A stretch of DNA of 64,000 bases from Leucobacter celer subsp. astrifaciens (GCF_001273835.1 NZ_JHEI01000135.1:248001-312000), one strand, 5' to 3'. Shown: positions 1 to 8,750, counted from the first letter of the stretch. A program made the numbers and translations. Notes: generated by a model from the letters alone, not told the origin.

Positions 1-806
1 TCGCGGTGTTTCTCCGTCACCACCCCGTCGATGCCGTCACGATGCTGGCCCGACCCGAGTTCGAACCTGGTCGCACTTGCAGAAGAGGCTCGGCCCGGCC
101 ACCACTGCGGAATGAGCGCTCTGCTGCATTCCCATCCGTGTTCGTCACCGACGCGCTCGGGACCGACGCACGGACGGAACCCGGTGAACTGCACGGTGTA
201 GCTGCCGGGCACGAGCAGCGCCGAGAGATAGGCGCGTTTCGGCGCAGCGACCGGCACCCGCGTCACCTCGGCCCACCGGCCCTCGACGAGACGGTAGATG
301 CCGACACTGCTGTACGGATCCCAATCGGCGAGCTCCCCGGGGCTGAAGGGGGTGCGCAACTCAGCAGTTCCCGATACCTTCGCATTGGGGTTCAGCGCGG
401 TCACCTGCAGCGACGTCTCACCGTGCCCCTTCACTGCGAACGAATACTTCGGACCCGAGGCCAGGAACTGCGCTCCGCCAGGAGAATCCAGTCGGAGCAG
501 GTAACTGCCACTGGCAACGCCCGAGAGTCGGAACGAGCCACCGGCTCGATCGATCGGCACCTCATGGTTCGCGTCGGAGACCGGCGAGCCGTCGAGGTGC
601 GTCAAGCTGAGCCGTAACTCGCCGGCGGGCAGCTCCCCGAGCCCGGATATCCTGCCGACGATTGCGGAAGACGCCCCGCCCGATGGCGATTCTTCTACCA
701 CAGCGAGCGCTGTCGCCGAGGAGTGAGAGATCATCGCGGACAGTGCGACGATCAGCGTCGTCAAGATCACGAGCCCTCGGAACGTGCGTGAACCAGGGAA
801 CGACAT
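1..806 (-). CDS. Secreted protein with carboxypeptidase-regulatory-like repeats (3' end cut by window edge)
   Basis: The reading frame opens at ATG 806 and runs off the left edge without a stop, giving 268 codons. GGAGG lies 10 bases upstream of the start. The N-terminus is a signal peptide: basic start, hydrophobic stretch about residues 11-24, then a small-residue region. The rest is Gly/Ser-rich beta-type sequence, and the motif WWPGRASSASATRFEL followed by DGIDGVV resembles the repeat unit of actinobacterial surface proteins with carboxypeptidase-regulatory or cna-B-like folds. It is probably an exported wall or extracellular protein; no enzymatic motif is visible. Codon use looks somewhat less GC-rich than the neighbouring housekeeping genes. 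It occupies the place downstream of the rRNA methyltransferase gene where related genomes often carry pheST. Confidence 0.7.
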   Translation of the reverse strand, partial: MSFPGSRTFRGLVILTTLIVALSAMISHSSATALAVVEESPSGGASSAIVGRISGLGELPAGELRLSLTHLDGSPVSDANHEVPIDRAGGSFRLSGVASGSYLLRLDSPGGAQFLASGPKYSFAVKGHGETSLQVTALNPNAKVSGTAELRTPFSPGELADWDPYSSVGIYRLVEGRWAEVTRVPVAAPKRAYLSALLVPGSYTVQFTGFRPCVGPERVGDEHGWECSRALIPQWWPGRASSASATRFELGSGQHRDGIDGVVTEKHR

Positions 807-875
807 CAAGAAGGATCCTCCACTCGAGAACGGTCTGAACGGGATTCCTCGGATGAGATCAGCCCTTGGCGAAGT

Positions 876-1688
876 CTAGTCGGCGTTCTGCGCGAACGCC
901 GTCTCGTAGACGATGACGCTCGCTGCGGTGGCCAGGTTGAGGGATTCCGCGGCGCCGTAGATGGGCAGCTTGAGCGAGCGGTCGGCGAGCGCACGGTCCG
1001 CATCGCTGAGGCCTCGCGCCTCGTTGCCGAACACCCAGGCCACCGGCCCGTCGAGCGCGCCTTCGCCACGCGCCTCGAGCAGATCCGAGCCGCGCACGTC
1101 CGCCGCGAGCACGGCAAGACCAGCCTCCCGAGCCGCTCCGGCCGCCTCTTCCAGGGAACCCGCGACCCCGACCGGTAGATGGAAGAGCGACCCGGTCGTG
1201 GAGCGCACCACCTTCGGGTGGAAGGGGTCGATGCTCTCCCCCGCGAAGATCACCGCGTCGGCGCCGGCCGCATCGGCGACGCGCAGCACCGCTCCGGCGT
1301 TGCCGGGATCCCGCACCTCGTGCAGCACCACCACGAGCCGCGCGCCCCGCACCGCATCGGCGGCCGACGTCTCCCAGGTGCGCGCGACCGCCACCACACC
1401 CTGCGGGTTCACCGTCTCGCTCATCGCCGCGAGCACCTCGTCGGTCACCCGTTCGAGGCGCACCGCCGCCTCCGAGGCCAGGCGATCCACCTCGAACTGC
1501 CACGGCTCGTTGCCCATCGTGGCGTAGACCGCGTCGGCCAGCTGCGGCCGGTACGCGAGCAGCTCGCGCACCGCCTGCGGGCCCTCGACCAGGAAACGCC
1601 CCTGCGCCAGGCGCTCCTTCTTGCGCGCGAGCGCGGAGACGCGCTTGACACGGGGGGCCTTCGGGTTGCTGAGGATCTCGTCGTACAC
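876..1688 (-). CDS. TrmH/SpoU-family RNA 2'-O-methyltransferase
   Basis: 270 aa, GTG start. This SPOUT-fold enzyme transfers methyl from S-adenosylmethionine to a ribose 2'-OH, probably in 23S rRNA. An N-terminal substrate-binding region contains FLVEGPQAV (33-41). The three SpoU motifs are present in order: NAGAVLR (130-136), FGNEARGLS (220-228) and SLNLATAAS (249-257), the last two forming the knotted cofactor site. It lies downstream of infC-rpmI-rplT, the usual actinobacterial location, but a strong hairpin at 1891-1935 separates it from rplT, so it probably has its own promoter. The exact target nucleotide (TsnR-like or another 23S position) cannot be read from sequence. Confidence 0.9.
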   Translation of the reverse strand: MYDEILSNPKAPRVKRVSALARKKERLAQGRFLVEGPQAVRELLAYRPQLADAVYATMGNEPWQFEVDRLASEAAVRLERVTDEVLAAMSETVNPQGVVAVARTWETSAADAVRGARLVVVLHEVRDPGNAGAVLRVADAAGADAVIFAGESIDPFHPKVVRSTTGSLFHLPVGVAGSLEEAAGAAREAGLAVLAADVRGSDLLEARGEGALDGPVAWVFGNEARGLSDADRALADRSLKLPIYGAAESLNLATAASVIVYETAFAQNAD

Positions 1689-1890
1689 CCCACCACACTA
1701 CCCGCGCACCAGCTCGACCGCCTCGCTCTCGCCCGGTACTTCGGCGCTCACCCGCATTTCGGATGCAACTCACCGCATCGGTCCGAAGCATCGGTGAGGT
1801 CCGAAGCACGGGGACCGCACGAGAAGCGGCTGGGTCGCCCTGCTCGGACGCGTACGGGGCGGCGCGCCCCGTACGCGCCCGGACACAGCA

Positions 1891-1935
1891 GAACCCCTCC
1901 GATCATCTCGACGGGCTCGATGATCGGAGGGGTTC
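1891..1935 (-). terminator. Strong hairpin terminator of the infC-rpmI-rplT operon
   Basis: A perfect 17-bp inverted repeat (arms 1891-1907 and 1919-1935, loop 11 nt) begins 16 bases after the rplT stop. The arms read GAACCCCTCCGATCATC and its complement. There is no clean U-tract, as is common in high-GC actinobacteria. Confidence 0.85.
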
Positions 1936-1951
1936 TCGCGGAAAGACTCGC

Positions 1952-2335
1952 TTACGCCGCCTTGGGAGCCGAGGTGTCCTCGGGCAGGGCGTTCTTCGCG
2001 ACCTCGACGAGGGTGGCGAAAGCGGCCTGGTCGTTCACTGCGAGCTCGGCGAGCATGCGGCGATCGACCTCGACACCCGCCAGGCCGAGACCCTGGATGA
2101 AGCGGTTGTAGGTGAGGCCGTTGGCGCGAGCGCCGGCGTTGATCCGCTGGATCCACAGACGACGGAAGTCGCCCTTCTTCTTGCGGCGATCGTTGTACGA
2201 GTAGACGAGCGAGTGAATGACCTGCTCTTTGGCCTTGCGGTACAGACGCGAACGCTGTCCGCGGTAGCCCTCGGCGCGCTCGAGGATGACGCGACGCTTC
2301 TTGTGGGCATTGACGGCCCGCTTGACTCTTGCCAT
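1952..2335 (-). CDS. rplT: 50S ribosomal protein L20
   Basis: 127 aa, ATG start, normal family length. L20 binds 23S rRNA early in large-subunit assembly. The very basic N-terminus ([15 protein letters not shown]) and the [19 protein letters not shown] core are diagnostic. It is last in the infC-rpmI-rplT operon, 45 bases after rpmI, and is followed at once by a strong terminator. In other bacteria L20 represses its own operon through the leader or the rpmI-rplT junction; no such structure is proven here. Confidence 0.98.
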   Translation of the reverse strand: MARVKRAVNAHKKRRVILERAEGYRGQRSRLYRKAKEQVIHSLVYSYNDRRKKKGDFRRLWIQRINAGARANGLTYNRFIQGLGLAGVEVDRRMLAELAVNDQAAFATLVEVAKNALPEDTSAPKAA

Positions 2336-2380
2336 TTCAGTTCTTCCTTACGAAAAGTCTTGGGTGTTGACGGGCCGTGC

Positions 2381-2575
2381 TCAGTGGCCGAGGAGCTTCA
2401 TCGCCTGCTTGGCATCGCCCTTGGCGAGCACCTGCTCGGCGTTCAGGCGGCGCTTGCGCTTCGAGGACTTGACCTCGAGGTTGTGGCGCATACCGGCCTG
2501 CTGCTTCATCAGCTTGCCGGAGCCGGTGAGCTTGAAGCGCTTCTTGGCCCCCGAGTGGGTCTTCTGCTTGGGCAT
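2381..2575 (-). CDS. rpmI: 50S ribosomal protein L35
   Basis: 64 aa, normal for L35. The start is set at ATG 2575 ([14 protein letters not shown]), preceded by AAGGAGAAATCG; the frame stays open further upstream but those residues are not L35-like. The lysine/arginine-rich sequence with SSKRKRRL is typical. It is the middle gene of infC-rpmI-rplT, 79 bases downstream of infC. Confidence 0.97.
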   Translation of the reverse strand: MPKQKTHSGAKKRFKLTGSGKLMKQQAGMRHNLEVKSSKRKRRLNAEQVLAKGDAKQAMKLLGH

Positions 2576-2654
2576 CGATTTCTCCTTGATTGTGTGCGCG
2601 CCGCGAACGGCTGCGTGGTGCACGGCTGCGGCTGCCGAGGCAGCCCGCCGCAGA

Positions 2655-3263
2655 TTATTCGCCGGCGGGAGCGGCGGTGCCTGCCGCCTTATCCGCCTTG
2701 CGAGTGGCTTTCTCCTCGGCCCGACGAGCGTTCTGCTCGGCCTTGGCCTCGGACTTGTTCTTGAGCGGGGCGATGACCATCACCATGTTGCGGCCGTCGA
2801 TACGAGGAGTCGATTCGACGGTGCCGAACTCGGCGATGTCCTCCGCGAACTGCTGCAGCAGGCGCACGCCCATCTCGGGACGCGACTGCTCGCGGCCGCG
2901 GAACAGGATCATGGCCTTGACCTTGTCGCCCTGCGAGAGGAAGCCGACAGCGCGCTTCGTCTTCGTCTCGTAGTCGTGCTTGTCGATCTTCAGGCGGAAG
3001 CGCACCTCCTTGAGGACGGTGTTCGCCTGGTTGCGGCGAGCTTCCTTCTGCTTCTGGGCGGCCTCGTACTTGTACTTGCCGAAGTCCATGATCTTGGCGA
3101 CGGGCGGCTTCGAGTTCGGGGCGACCTCGACGAGATCGAGATCGGCGTCTGCCGCCAGGCGCAGCGCAGTCTCGATCGGCACGACACCGACCTGCTCGCC
3201 ACTGGGTCCTACCAGTCGTACCTCGGGGACGCGGATTCTGTCATTCGTACGGGGATCGCTGAT
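2655..3263 (-). CDS. infC: Translation initiation factor IF-3, apparently starting at AUC
   Basis: 202 aa if begun at ATC 3263. IF-3 binds the 30S subunit and rejects non-canonical start codons and wrong initiator tRNAs. The family N-terminus ([16 protein letters not shown]) begins at residue 6. The linker [15 protein letters not shown] and C-domain RFLLKI-like/[14 protein letters not shown] segments follow, then an Ala/Lys/Glu-rich tail. There is no in-frame ATG, GTG or TTG near this point. AGAGGAG sits 6 bases before the ATC. The nearest canonical in-frame start lies about 60 codons upstream in sequence unlike IF-3. Rare AUU/AUC starts on infC are known from other bacteria and give autoregulation by IF-3 itself. 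First gene of infC-rpmI-rplT. Confidence 0.93.
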   Translation of the reverse strand: MSDPRTNDRIRVPEVRLVGPSGEQVGVVPIETALRLAADADLDLVEVAPNSKPPVAKIMDFGKYKYEAAQKQKEARRNQANTVLKEVRFRLKIDKHDYETKTKRAVGFLSQGDKVKAMILFRGREQSRPEMGVRLLQQFAEDIAEFGTVESTPRIDGRNMVMVIAPLKNKSEAKAEQNARRAEEKATRKADKAAGTAAPAGE

Positions 3264-3427
3264 CGCAAGCTCCTCTGATCTCGTGTGATGGGCGCTCGCC
3301 GAGCGACGGACGGAGATCAGGGCCGCGCACGCGCTGCCCGCACCCTTCAGCTGTCGCGTGAACGACGGGGTGCCAACTACCCGGTAACCTAGTAGGCGGT
3401 GCCGGGTGGGAGTATCTCCTCTTCCGC

Positions 3428-3463
3428 ATCTCGGCGAGACGCCGAGAACCACAGATCATCTTA
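3428..3463 (-). promoter_or_regulatory. Candidate promoter and start of the long infC leader
   Basis: On the minus strand a -10-like TAAGAT lies at 3458-3463; no convincing -35 is visible. Directly downstream is a perfect 8-bp hairpin (arms 3429-3436 and 3440-3447, 3-nt loop). Transcription from here would give infC a leader of roughly 190 nt, long enough for regulation. Assignment is tentative. Confidence 0.35.
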
Positions 3464-3494
3464 GCACACATACGATCCAGACAGTCAGGACACC

Positions 3495-3872
3495 ATGAGC
3501 GAGAATCCGCAGCACGACGCGTCGACCACGGAGAGCGAAGCGGATGTCGCCGCTCAGGCTGCGCGCGACATCGCCGAGGTCCCCGCGGTCGAGATCATCA
3601 CCGCCGCGGCGGTGAACCTGCTCAGCGCTGCCGCGATCAAGTGCGGACTCTCCGACGCCCCCGAGAACGAGACCGATCTGGATGAGGCGCGCAAGCTCAT
3701 CAACGCGCTCGCCGGCCTCATCACCGCCGGCGCCCCGGAGATCAGCGACTCGCACGCACGCCCGCTGCGCGACGGGCTGCGCTCCGTGCAGCTGGCGTTC
3801 CGCGAGGCCTCCGCGATCCCCGACGAGCCGGGAAAGGGGCCCGGCGAGAAGTACACCGGATCCGTGATCTGA
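3495..3872 (+). CDS. DUF1844 domain protein
   Basis: 125 aa, ATG start, divergent from infC. The central region (VEIITAAAVNLLSAAAIKCGL, DEARKLINALAGLI) matches the small helical DUF1844 family, a conserved actinobacterial neighbour of infC. The N-terminus is acidic and Ser/Thr-rich, the C-terminus Gly/Pro-rich and probably disordered. There is no signal peptide or membrane segment. The function is unknown; the constant position beside infC suggests a translation-linked or housekeeping role, but that is inference. Confidence 0.85.
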   Translation: MSENPQHDASTTESEADVAAQAARDIAEVPAVEIITAAAVNLLSAAAIKCGLSDAPENETDLDEARKLINALAGLITAGAPEISDSHARPLRDGLRSVQLAFREASAIPDEPGKGPGEKYTGSVI

Positions 3873-3970
3873 CGACCAGCCACGACTCGGCGATCGACGC
3901 CGCGGCGGTCCTCCTGCACGCCGTCGCAGGGTGACCGCCGTCGCCCGGTCCGGGGTCCGGACCCGGGCAG

Positions 3971-4047
3971 GATTTCGACTCGCTGCGCTCGCTCACTCAG
4001 CGGGGAGCACTCCCGCCGGTTGAGCGAAGCGCAGCGGAGTCGAAACC
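3971..4047. repeat. Palindromic intergenic repeat, copy A
   Basis: Inverted repeat of the type TTTCGACTCGCTGCGCTCGC ... its complement ending GAGTCGAAACC, with a short spacer, between two convergent genes (DUF1844 and the aldo/keto reductase). A degenerate half copy follows at about 4091-4131. Related copies are at 13703-13770, 26601-26689 and 59190-59293. It may act as a bidirectional terminator. Confidence 0.8.
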
Positions 4048-4131
4048 CGGAGCCTCGATTCCCCGCCGCGAGCGCCCCTGCCCCGCCCGTCAGCGGCTGA
4101 CTCGCTGCGCTCCTCACTCAGCGGCGCCGCC

Positions 4132-5187
4132 TCACCCGAGCAGCGGCACCTCACCGCCCTGGCGCGCATCGCGCCACAGATCCACGTCGGCGTCCGCGCG
4201 ACCCAGCAGCTCGTCGATCGCGGCGAGCTCACCCGCTTCGAAATCGAGCCGCTCCAGCGCGCGCCAGTTCTCGTCGAGCTGCGAGAGGCGACTCGCCCCG
4301 GCCACGAGGCTCGTCACCCGAGAATCGCGCAGCGCCCACGCGAGCGCCATCTGGGCAAGGCTCTGCCCGCGCCCGGCCGCGATCTCGGCGAGTCCGCGCA
4401 GGCTCTCGCGCAGCTCGTCGGTGAGCGCCGACGAGGAGAAGCTGCCGGGGCTCGCGGCGCGCGATCCCTCGGGCACCCCCTCGAGATACTTGTCGGTGAG
4501 CATGCCCTGAGCGAGCGCGGTGAAGCCGATCACTCCGAAGCCCTCCTCCGCCGCGGCGTCGAGCAGGCCCTCCTCCTCGACCCACCGGTTCAGCATGCTG
4601 TAGGAGGGCTGGTGGATCGTGACCGGCGTGCCGAGCTGCCGCAGCAGTCCGGCGAGTTCACGGCTCGCGGCAGCGGAGTAGGAGGACATGCCGACGTAGT
4701 CGGCGCGGCCGGAGCGCACGATGTGGTCGAGCGCGGCTGCGGTCTCCTCGAGCGGCGTGCGGGGATCGGGCCGGTGCGTGTAGAAGATGTCGACGCGCTC
4801 GACGCCGAGCCGCTCCAGCGAGCGGTCGAGACTCGCCACCAGGTGCTTGCGACTGGCGCCCGCACCGTGCGGGCCCGGCCACATTTCCCAACCGGCCTTC
4901 GTCGAGATGACGAGCTCGTCGCGGTGCGCCGCGAGGTCGCTCTGCAGGATCCGCCCGAAGTTGCGCTCGGCCGCCCCGTACGGCGGACCGTAGTTGTTGG
5001 CGAGATCGAAGTGGAAGATCCCCCGTTCGAAGGCGCCCAGCACCAGTTCGCGCTGGGTCGCGTGCGGCCGGTCGTCCCCGAAGTTCTGCCACAGTCCGAG
5101 CGAGAGGAGCGGAAGATGCAGACCGCTCCTCCCGACGCGGCGCACGGCGGTGCGGTCATAGCGGGAGGTCTCGTCGTCGAAGCTCAT
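4132..5187 (-). CDS. Aldo/keto reductase, YghZ/L-glyceraldehyde-3-phosphate reductase type
   Basis: 351 aa, ATG start. A cytosolic TIM-barrel NADPH-dependent oxidoreductase. The catalytic tetrad is visible as D61 and Y66 (FDLANNYG), K97 (STKAGWEM) and H138 (YTHRPDP). The region after Y66 (GPPYGAAERNFGRIL) and GMLTDKYLEGVPEGSRA are typical of the YghZ/MgrA subgroup, which reduces L-glyceraldehyde 3-phosphate and methylglyoxal in Escherichia coli. It stands alone, with the convergent repeat on its 3' side and an Lrp gene on its 5' side in the same direction. The physiological substrate here is not known. Confidence 0.88.
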   Translation of the reverse strand: MSFDDETSRYDRTAVRRVGRSGLHLPLLSLGLWQNFGDDRPHATQRELVLGAFERGIFHFDLANNYGPPYGAAERNFGRILQSDLAAHRDELVISTKAGWEMWPGPHGAGASRKHLVASLDRSLERLGVERVDIFYTHRPDPRTPLEETAAALDHIVRSGRADYVGMSSYSAAASRELAGLLRQLGTPVTIHQPSYSMLNRWVEEEGLLDAAAEEGFGVIGFTALAQGMLTDKYLEGVPEGSRAASPGSFSSSALTDELRESLRGLAEIAAGRGQSLAQMALAWALRDSRVTSLVAGASRLSQLDENWRALERLDFEAGELAAIDELLGRADADVDLWRDARQGGEVPLLG

Positions 5188-5259
5188 GGTCCCCGATCGT
5201 AGCGCCTCTCGCGGCTCCCGGTCCGGTCCGGCACGCCCAGTCGGAGCGCGCGGAGGGGT

Positions 5260-5694
5260 CTACCCCTTCAGATTCTTCATCGCGAAGTGCGAGCTCACCT
5301 TCCCGACTCCTCGCACCGGCATGATCCGCTGGGTCAGGAACTCCTCGTAGGCGGGCAGGTCCGCTGCGGCGACCCGCAGGAAGTAGTCGGGTGTGCCGAA
5401 GAGCCGTTTGAACTCGACCACCTCGTCGTACTCGGCCACCTCGCGCTCGAAGGTCTCGACCACCGACGCCTCCTGCGTGGCGAGGTCGACGTGCAGGATC
5501 ACCTCGAATCCCCGCCCCGTCGCGACCGGATCGACGACCGCGCGGTATCCGCGGATCACTCCGCTCGCCTCGAGCCGCTGCACGCGCCGCAGACACGGTC
5601 CGGGAGTCAGGCCGACTCGGGCCGCGAGATCGACGTTGGTCAGTCGCCCCTCCCGCTCGAGCTCATCGATAATTGCGCGATCCAGGCTATCCAT
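5260..5694 (-). CDS. Lrp/AsnC-family transcriptional regulator of azlCD
   Basis: 144 aa from ATG 5694 (MDSLDRAIIDELEREGRL), the conserved family start; the open frame upstream is not Lrp-like. A winged helix-turn-helix occupies residues about 4-60 and a RAM ligand-binding domain about 65-140. It is read divergently from the azlCD exporter genes, the same arrangement as AzlB/azlCD in Bacillus, so it probably senses branched-chain or another amino acid and controls azlCD and itself. The divergent intergenic segment carries the palindrome TTGCAGCAA (5704-5712) as a possible operator. Confidence 0.9.
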   Translation of the reverse strand: MDSLDRAIIDELEREGRLTNVDLAARVGLTPGPCLRRVQRLEASGVIRGYRAVVDPVATGRGFEVILHVDLATQEASVVETFEREVAEYDEVVEFKRLFGTPDYFLRVAAADLPAYEEFLTQRIMPVRGVGKVSSHFAMKNLKG

Positions 5695-5773
5695 GCATAT
5701 ATCTTGCAGCAAACCCCTGGAACCCGGCCATATGAGCACCCACATTGCGCACGCGATGCGGCAGGATGGTCAC
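5695..5773. promoter_or_regulatory. Divergent control region, Lrp gene / azlCD
   Basis: 79-base region between divergent starts. It holds an AT-rich patch TGCATATATCTTG (5693-5706) and a 9-bp palindrome TTGCAGCAA (5704-5712), plausible Lrp contacts. The azlC ribosome binding site AGGATGG precedes ATG 5774. No -35/-10 pair was convincing. Confidence 0.35.
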
Positions 5774-6598
5774 ATGCCCGCTTCTGCTCCGCCTCCAGCC
5801 GGCGCTGCGGAAGCGCCCCGGAGCGCACAGGTACGCGAGGGACTCGCCGACTCCCTGGGGGTCGGGATCGGGATCTTCCCCCTCGGTGTGGCGCTGGGCA
5901 TGCTCGTGGTGCAGGCCGGCCTGCCGTGGTGGCTCGCCCCCGCGCTCTCGATCGGCGTCTTCGCGGGCTCGGTCGAGCTGCTCCTGGTGAGCATGCTGGC
6001 GTCGGCGGCCCCGCTGCTCACCATCGCGGCGACGGTGTTCGCACTCAACTTCCGCCACGTCTTCTACGCCTTCTCCTTCCCCCTGGCGCGGGTGCGGCCG
6101 GGTCTCCCCCGCGCCTACTCCGTGTACGCGCTCATCGACGAGGCCTACGCGACCTACGCGCTGCTGCCGGCCGAGAAGCTGAGCTCGGCCAGGATCGTGA
6201 CCGGACAGCTCGCCATGCAGGCCTACTGGGTCGGCGGCGGACTCCTGGGCGTGGCGATCGCCGCGGCCCTGCCCGAACCCATCGAGGGCTTCGAGTTCGC
6301 GCTCTACTCGCTCTTCATCGTCATGACGCTCGACGCGGCGCGCAGCCGCCGGGAGATCCCGTCGATCCTGCTCGCGGGTCTCGCCATGACCGTCGCGATC
6401 CTCGTCGCCCCTGGCTCAGCCCTGCTGGTCGGGCTCGCACTCTTCACCGGGCTGCTCGTGCTCCGGTATCTGTGGACCCGGCGCACTGCCGAGCGCGGCG
6501 GGGCGGCGCCGGGCGAAGCACTGCGGGAGGCACCGCAGCGCGAGGCGACGCAGGGCGACACCCCGCGGAACGACACCCCGAGCGGAGAAGGACGATGA
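5774..6598 (+). CDS. azlC: AzlC-family amino-acid exporter, large subunit
   Basis: 274 aa from ATG 5774, chosen for the AGGATGG 7 bases upstream and because family similarity begins at about residue 18. Several hydrophobic segments (LADSLGVGIGIFPLGVALGML, SVELLLVSMLASAAPLL, LAGLAMTVAILVAPGSA) make an inner-membrane protein that works with AzlD to export branched-chain amino acids or analogues. LNFRHVFYAFSFPL is the AzlC signature. The last 40 residues are hydrophilic, Arg/Glu/Pro-rich and look disordered. Its stop overlaps the azlD start (ATGA). Confidence 0.9.
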   Translation: MPASAPPPAGAAEAPRSAQVREGLADSLGVGIGIFPLGVALGMLVVQAGLPWWLAPALSIGVFAGSVELLLVSMLASAAPLLTIAATVFALNFRHVFYAFSFPLARVRPGLPRAYSVYALIDEAYATYALLPAEKLSSARIVTGQLAMQAYWVGGGLLGVAIAAALPEPIEGFEFALYSLFIVMTLDAARSRREIPSILLAGLAMTVAILVAPGSALLVGLALFTGLLVLRYLWTRRTAERGGAAPGEALREAPQREATQGDTPRNDTPSGEGR

Positions 6599-6927
6599 CC
6601 GAGGCGACGCTCTGGTATCTGATCGCCGCGATCGCGATCAGCGGACTCATCACGCTCGGTCTGCGCGCGCTCCCCTTCGCGATCCTCAAGCCGCTGCGCA
6701 AGTCGAAACTGGTGCAGAAGCTCGGGCTCTGGATGCCGGCGGGCCTGCTGCTGATCCTCGTGATCACAGTGCTGCGAGACGAGATCATCGCCCGGCCGGG
6801 TGAGATCTGGGCCATCGCGGCGGCCTCGGTCGTCACCGTCGTCGTGCACCTCACGTGCAAGCGACGCGCGCTGCTCAGCATCGCCGCCGGAACAGCCTGC
6901 TACGTGGTGCTGCTCAATCTCGTCTGA
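6595..6927 (+). CDS. azlD: AzlD-family amino-acid exporter, small subunit
   Basis: 110 aa, ATG start overlapping the azlC stop by 4 bases, so translation is coupled. Four hydrophobic segments are visible (residues about 6-25, 47-59, 68-83, 93-110), with the typical TLGLRALPFAILKPLR between the first and second. Partner of AzlC in export of branched-chain amino acids. The pair is probably controlled by the divergent Lrp protein. Confidence 0.9.
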   Translation: MTEATLWYLIAAIAISGLITLGLRALPFAILKPLRKSKLVQKLGLWMPAGLLLILVITVLRDEIIARPGEIWAIAAASVVTVVVHLTCKRRALLSIAAGTACYVVLLNLV

Positions 6928-6975
6928 GGCCCCTGACTCGATGGCTGTCCCGCTCCCGGGCGGCGGTCCTGCCCG

Positions 6976-7149
6976 TCACGTGTCTTTGATCGGCGGCAGG
7001 TCGTAGACCTCCTCGCCGAGAAGGTCATCCCCTCCCTGCGGGTAGTCCGTGATCTCCGGGCGCCGGCCGAGGAACACCGCGCTCGCGATGAGGCCGCCCC
7101 AGACGATCACGGTCGAAATCACGAGAAACAGGATCGCCACCGGGGTCAT
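6976..7149 (-). CDS. metS: MetS, small subunit of the NSS methionine/alanine importer
   Basis: 57 aa. The protein starts MTPVAILFLVISTVIVW and has one N-terminal membrane helix (about residues 4-27) followed by RRPEITDYPQGGDDLL, the pattern of the actinobacterial MetS family. In Corynebacterium glutamicum MetS is needed with MetP for sodium-dependent methionine and alanine uptake. Its ATG overlaps the metP stop by 4 bases (ATGA), with GGAGGTGCACG as ribosome binding site inside metP. Confidence 0.92.
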   Translation of the reverse strand: MTPVAILFLVISTVIVWGGLIASAVFLGRRPEITDYPQGGDDLLGEEVYDLPPIKDT

Positions 7150-8750
7150 CGTGCACCTCCTTCGAGGTCATCCCGCATCGGGGTCGCGCGCGAGACCGTT
7201 CTTCCCGCTCGGTCGAGAGGCGGCCAGGGGGTGAAGGCAAGAGGGTCGGTCCGCCACGGCAGCGCCGTGAGCACAATGGATCCGACGATCATCAGCAGCA
7301 CCGAGCCCCAGCCGACGATCAGCAGATACCCCGTGTCGTACCCGCCGTACGGGGTGGAGATCAGGTCGATCACCGTCGCCACGAGCATGTATCCGAGCAC
7401 CACGGGCCCGAGCACGGTGACCAGGATGAGCCAGAGCCGGCCGACCTTGAACGTCGAGAGCGAGCTGAGATGCCCGCTCAGCTCGCGACCCGCGCGCCGG
7501 ATCCAGAGCACCGTGATGCTCATGACGACCGCGGATGCGACGATGCCGATGTTGTTCGCCCAGTTGTCGATCGTGTCGAGCGCGGTGAGCCCCGATGTCG
7601 TGCCGAACAGCAGCAACGAGATCAGCGCGAGCGCCCCGCCCAGTCCGTACGCGGCCGTCTTGCGACGGAGACCGAACTTGTCGATCACTCCGGCGAACAC
7701 CACCTCGAGGATCGAGATCAGAGATGTCAGCGCGGCCAGCGTCAGCGACCCGAAGAAGAGCGCCCCGAAGAACGGTCCGCCTGGCATCTCCGCGACGATC
7801 GCGGGGAAGGTCATGAAGGCGAGACCCACGCCGGTCAGTCCTTCGAGATCACCGACCGCGACCCCCTGCTGGAAGGCGAAGAACCCCAGCGTCGCGAATA
7901 CCCCGATGCCCGCGAGGATCTCGAACGAGGAGTTCGCGAACGCCACCACAAGCCCGGGTGTCGTCATGTTCGACCGCCGCTTGCGGTATGAGGCGTAGGT
8001 CATCATGATGCCGAAGGCGACCGAGAGCGAGAAGAAGATCTGGCTGTAGGCCGCCACCCAGACGCCGGGGTTGGCGAGCGCCGCGAAGTCGGGAGTGAAC
8101 AGCGCGTTGACACCATCCGCCGCGCCGGGCAGGAAGAGCGCGCGGATCACGAGGGCGAGGAAGCCCACGACCAGCAGCGGCATGGCGATCATGTTGGCCC
8201 GCTGCACGCCCTTCACGACGCCGGCGCCCAGAACCACCAGGGTGATCAACCACATCAGCACGAGCGAGATCAGCACGCCCGGCACGAAGTCCAGCGTGAA
8301 CGATGCGTCCGACACGCGCAGGTAGTCGCCGACGAAGAAGCCCGTCGCGTCGTCGCCCCACCGCAGATCGAATGAGAACACGAAGTAGCTCGCCGCCCAG
8401 GCGAGCACCGCCGTGTAGTAGATCGCGATGAACACGCAGATCATCACCTGGAACCAGCCGATCCCCTCGCCGAGCCGACCCGCCAGGCGCCGCAGCGCGA
8501 GCGGGGCGGAGCCGCGGAAGCGGTGCCCGATGGCGTAGTCGAGGAAGAGGATCGGGATGCCCGCGGTGAGCAGCGCCACGATGTACGGGATGAGGAACGC
8601 GCCTCCCCCGTTCTCGTAGGCGACGCCGGGGAAGCGCCAGATGTTGCCGAGGCCGACGGCGGATCCGATCGCCGAGACGATGAACCCGATCTGGCCGGTC
8701 CACTCCGCGCGCGGCTGGGGCGCGGACGACACGGTCGCGCTCTGGGTCAT
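7146..8750 (-). CDS. metP: MetP, sodium-dependent methionine/alanine transporter (NSS family)
   Basis: 534 aa, ATG start, LeuT-fold inner-membrane Na+ symporter with about 11-12 helices. The unwound TM1 sodium/substrate motif GSAVGLGNIWRFP is at 29-41 and ENGGGAFLIPY follows in TM2. Coupling to metS identifies it as the large subunit of the MetPS methionine/alanine importer described in corynebacteria. It complements the methionine synthesis operon at 18.6-23.2 kb. No riboswitch was recognised in the 65-base gap upstream. Confidence 0.92.
   Translation of the reverse strand: MTQSATVSSAPQPRAEWTGQIGFIVSAIGSAVGLGNIWRFPGVAYENGGGAFLIPYIVALLTAGIPILFLDYAIGHRFRGSAPLALRRLAGRLGEGIGWFQVMICVFIAIYYTAVLAWAASYFVFSFDLRWGDDATGFFVGDYLRVSDASFTLDFVPGVLISLVLMWLITLVVLGAGVVKGVQRANMIAMPLLVVGFLALVIRALFLPGAADGVNALFTPDFAALANPGVWVAAYSQIFFSLSVAFGIMMTYASYRKRRSNMTTPGLVVAFANSSFEILAGIGVFATLGFFAFQQGVAVGDLEGLTGVGLAFMTFPAIVAEMPGGPFFGALFFGSLTLAALTSLISILEVVFAGVIDKFGLRRKTAAYGLGGALALISLLLFGTTSGLTALDTIDNWANNIGIVASAVVMSITVLWIRRAGRELSGHLSSLSTFKVGRLWLILVTVLGPVVLGYMLVATVIDLISTPYGGYDTGYLLIVGWGSVLLMIVGSIVLTALPWRTDPLAFTPWPPLDRAGRTVSRATPMRDDLEGGAR

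Noticed and set aside
6-617. Long plus-strand open frame at the left edge
   Set aside because: It lies opposite a minus-strand frame with a signal peptide, a good ribosome binding site and repeat-type sequence; the plus frame is Arg/Gly-rich shadow sequence.
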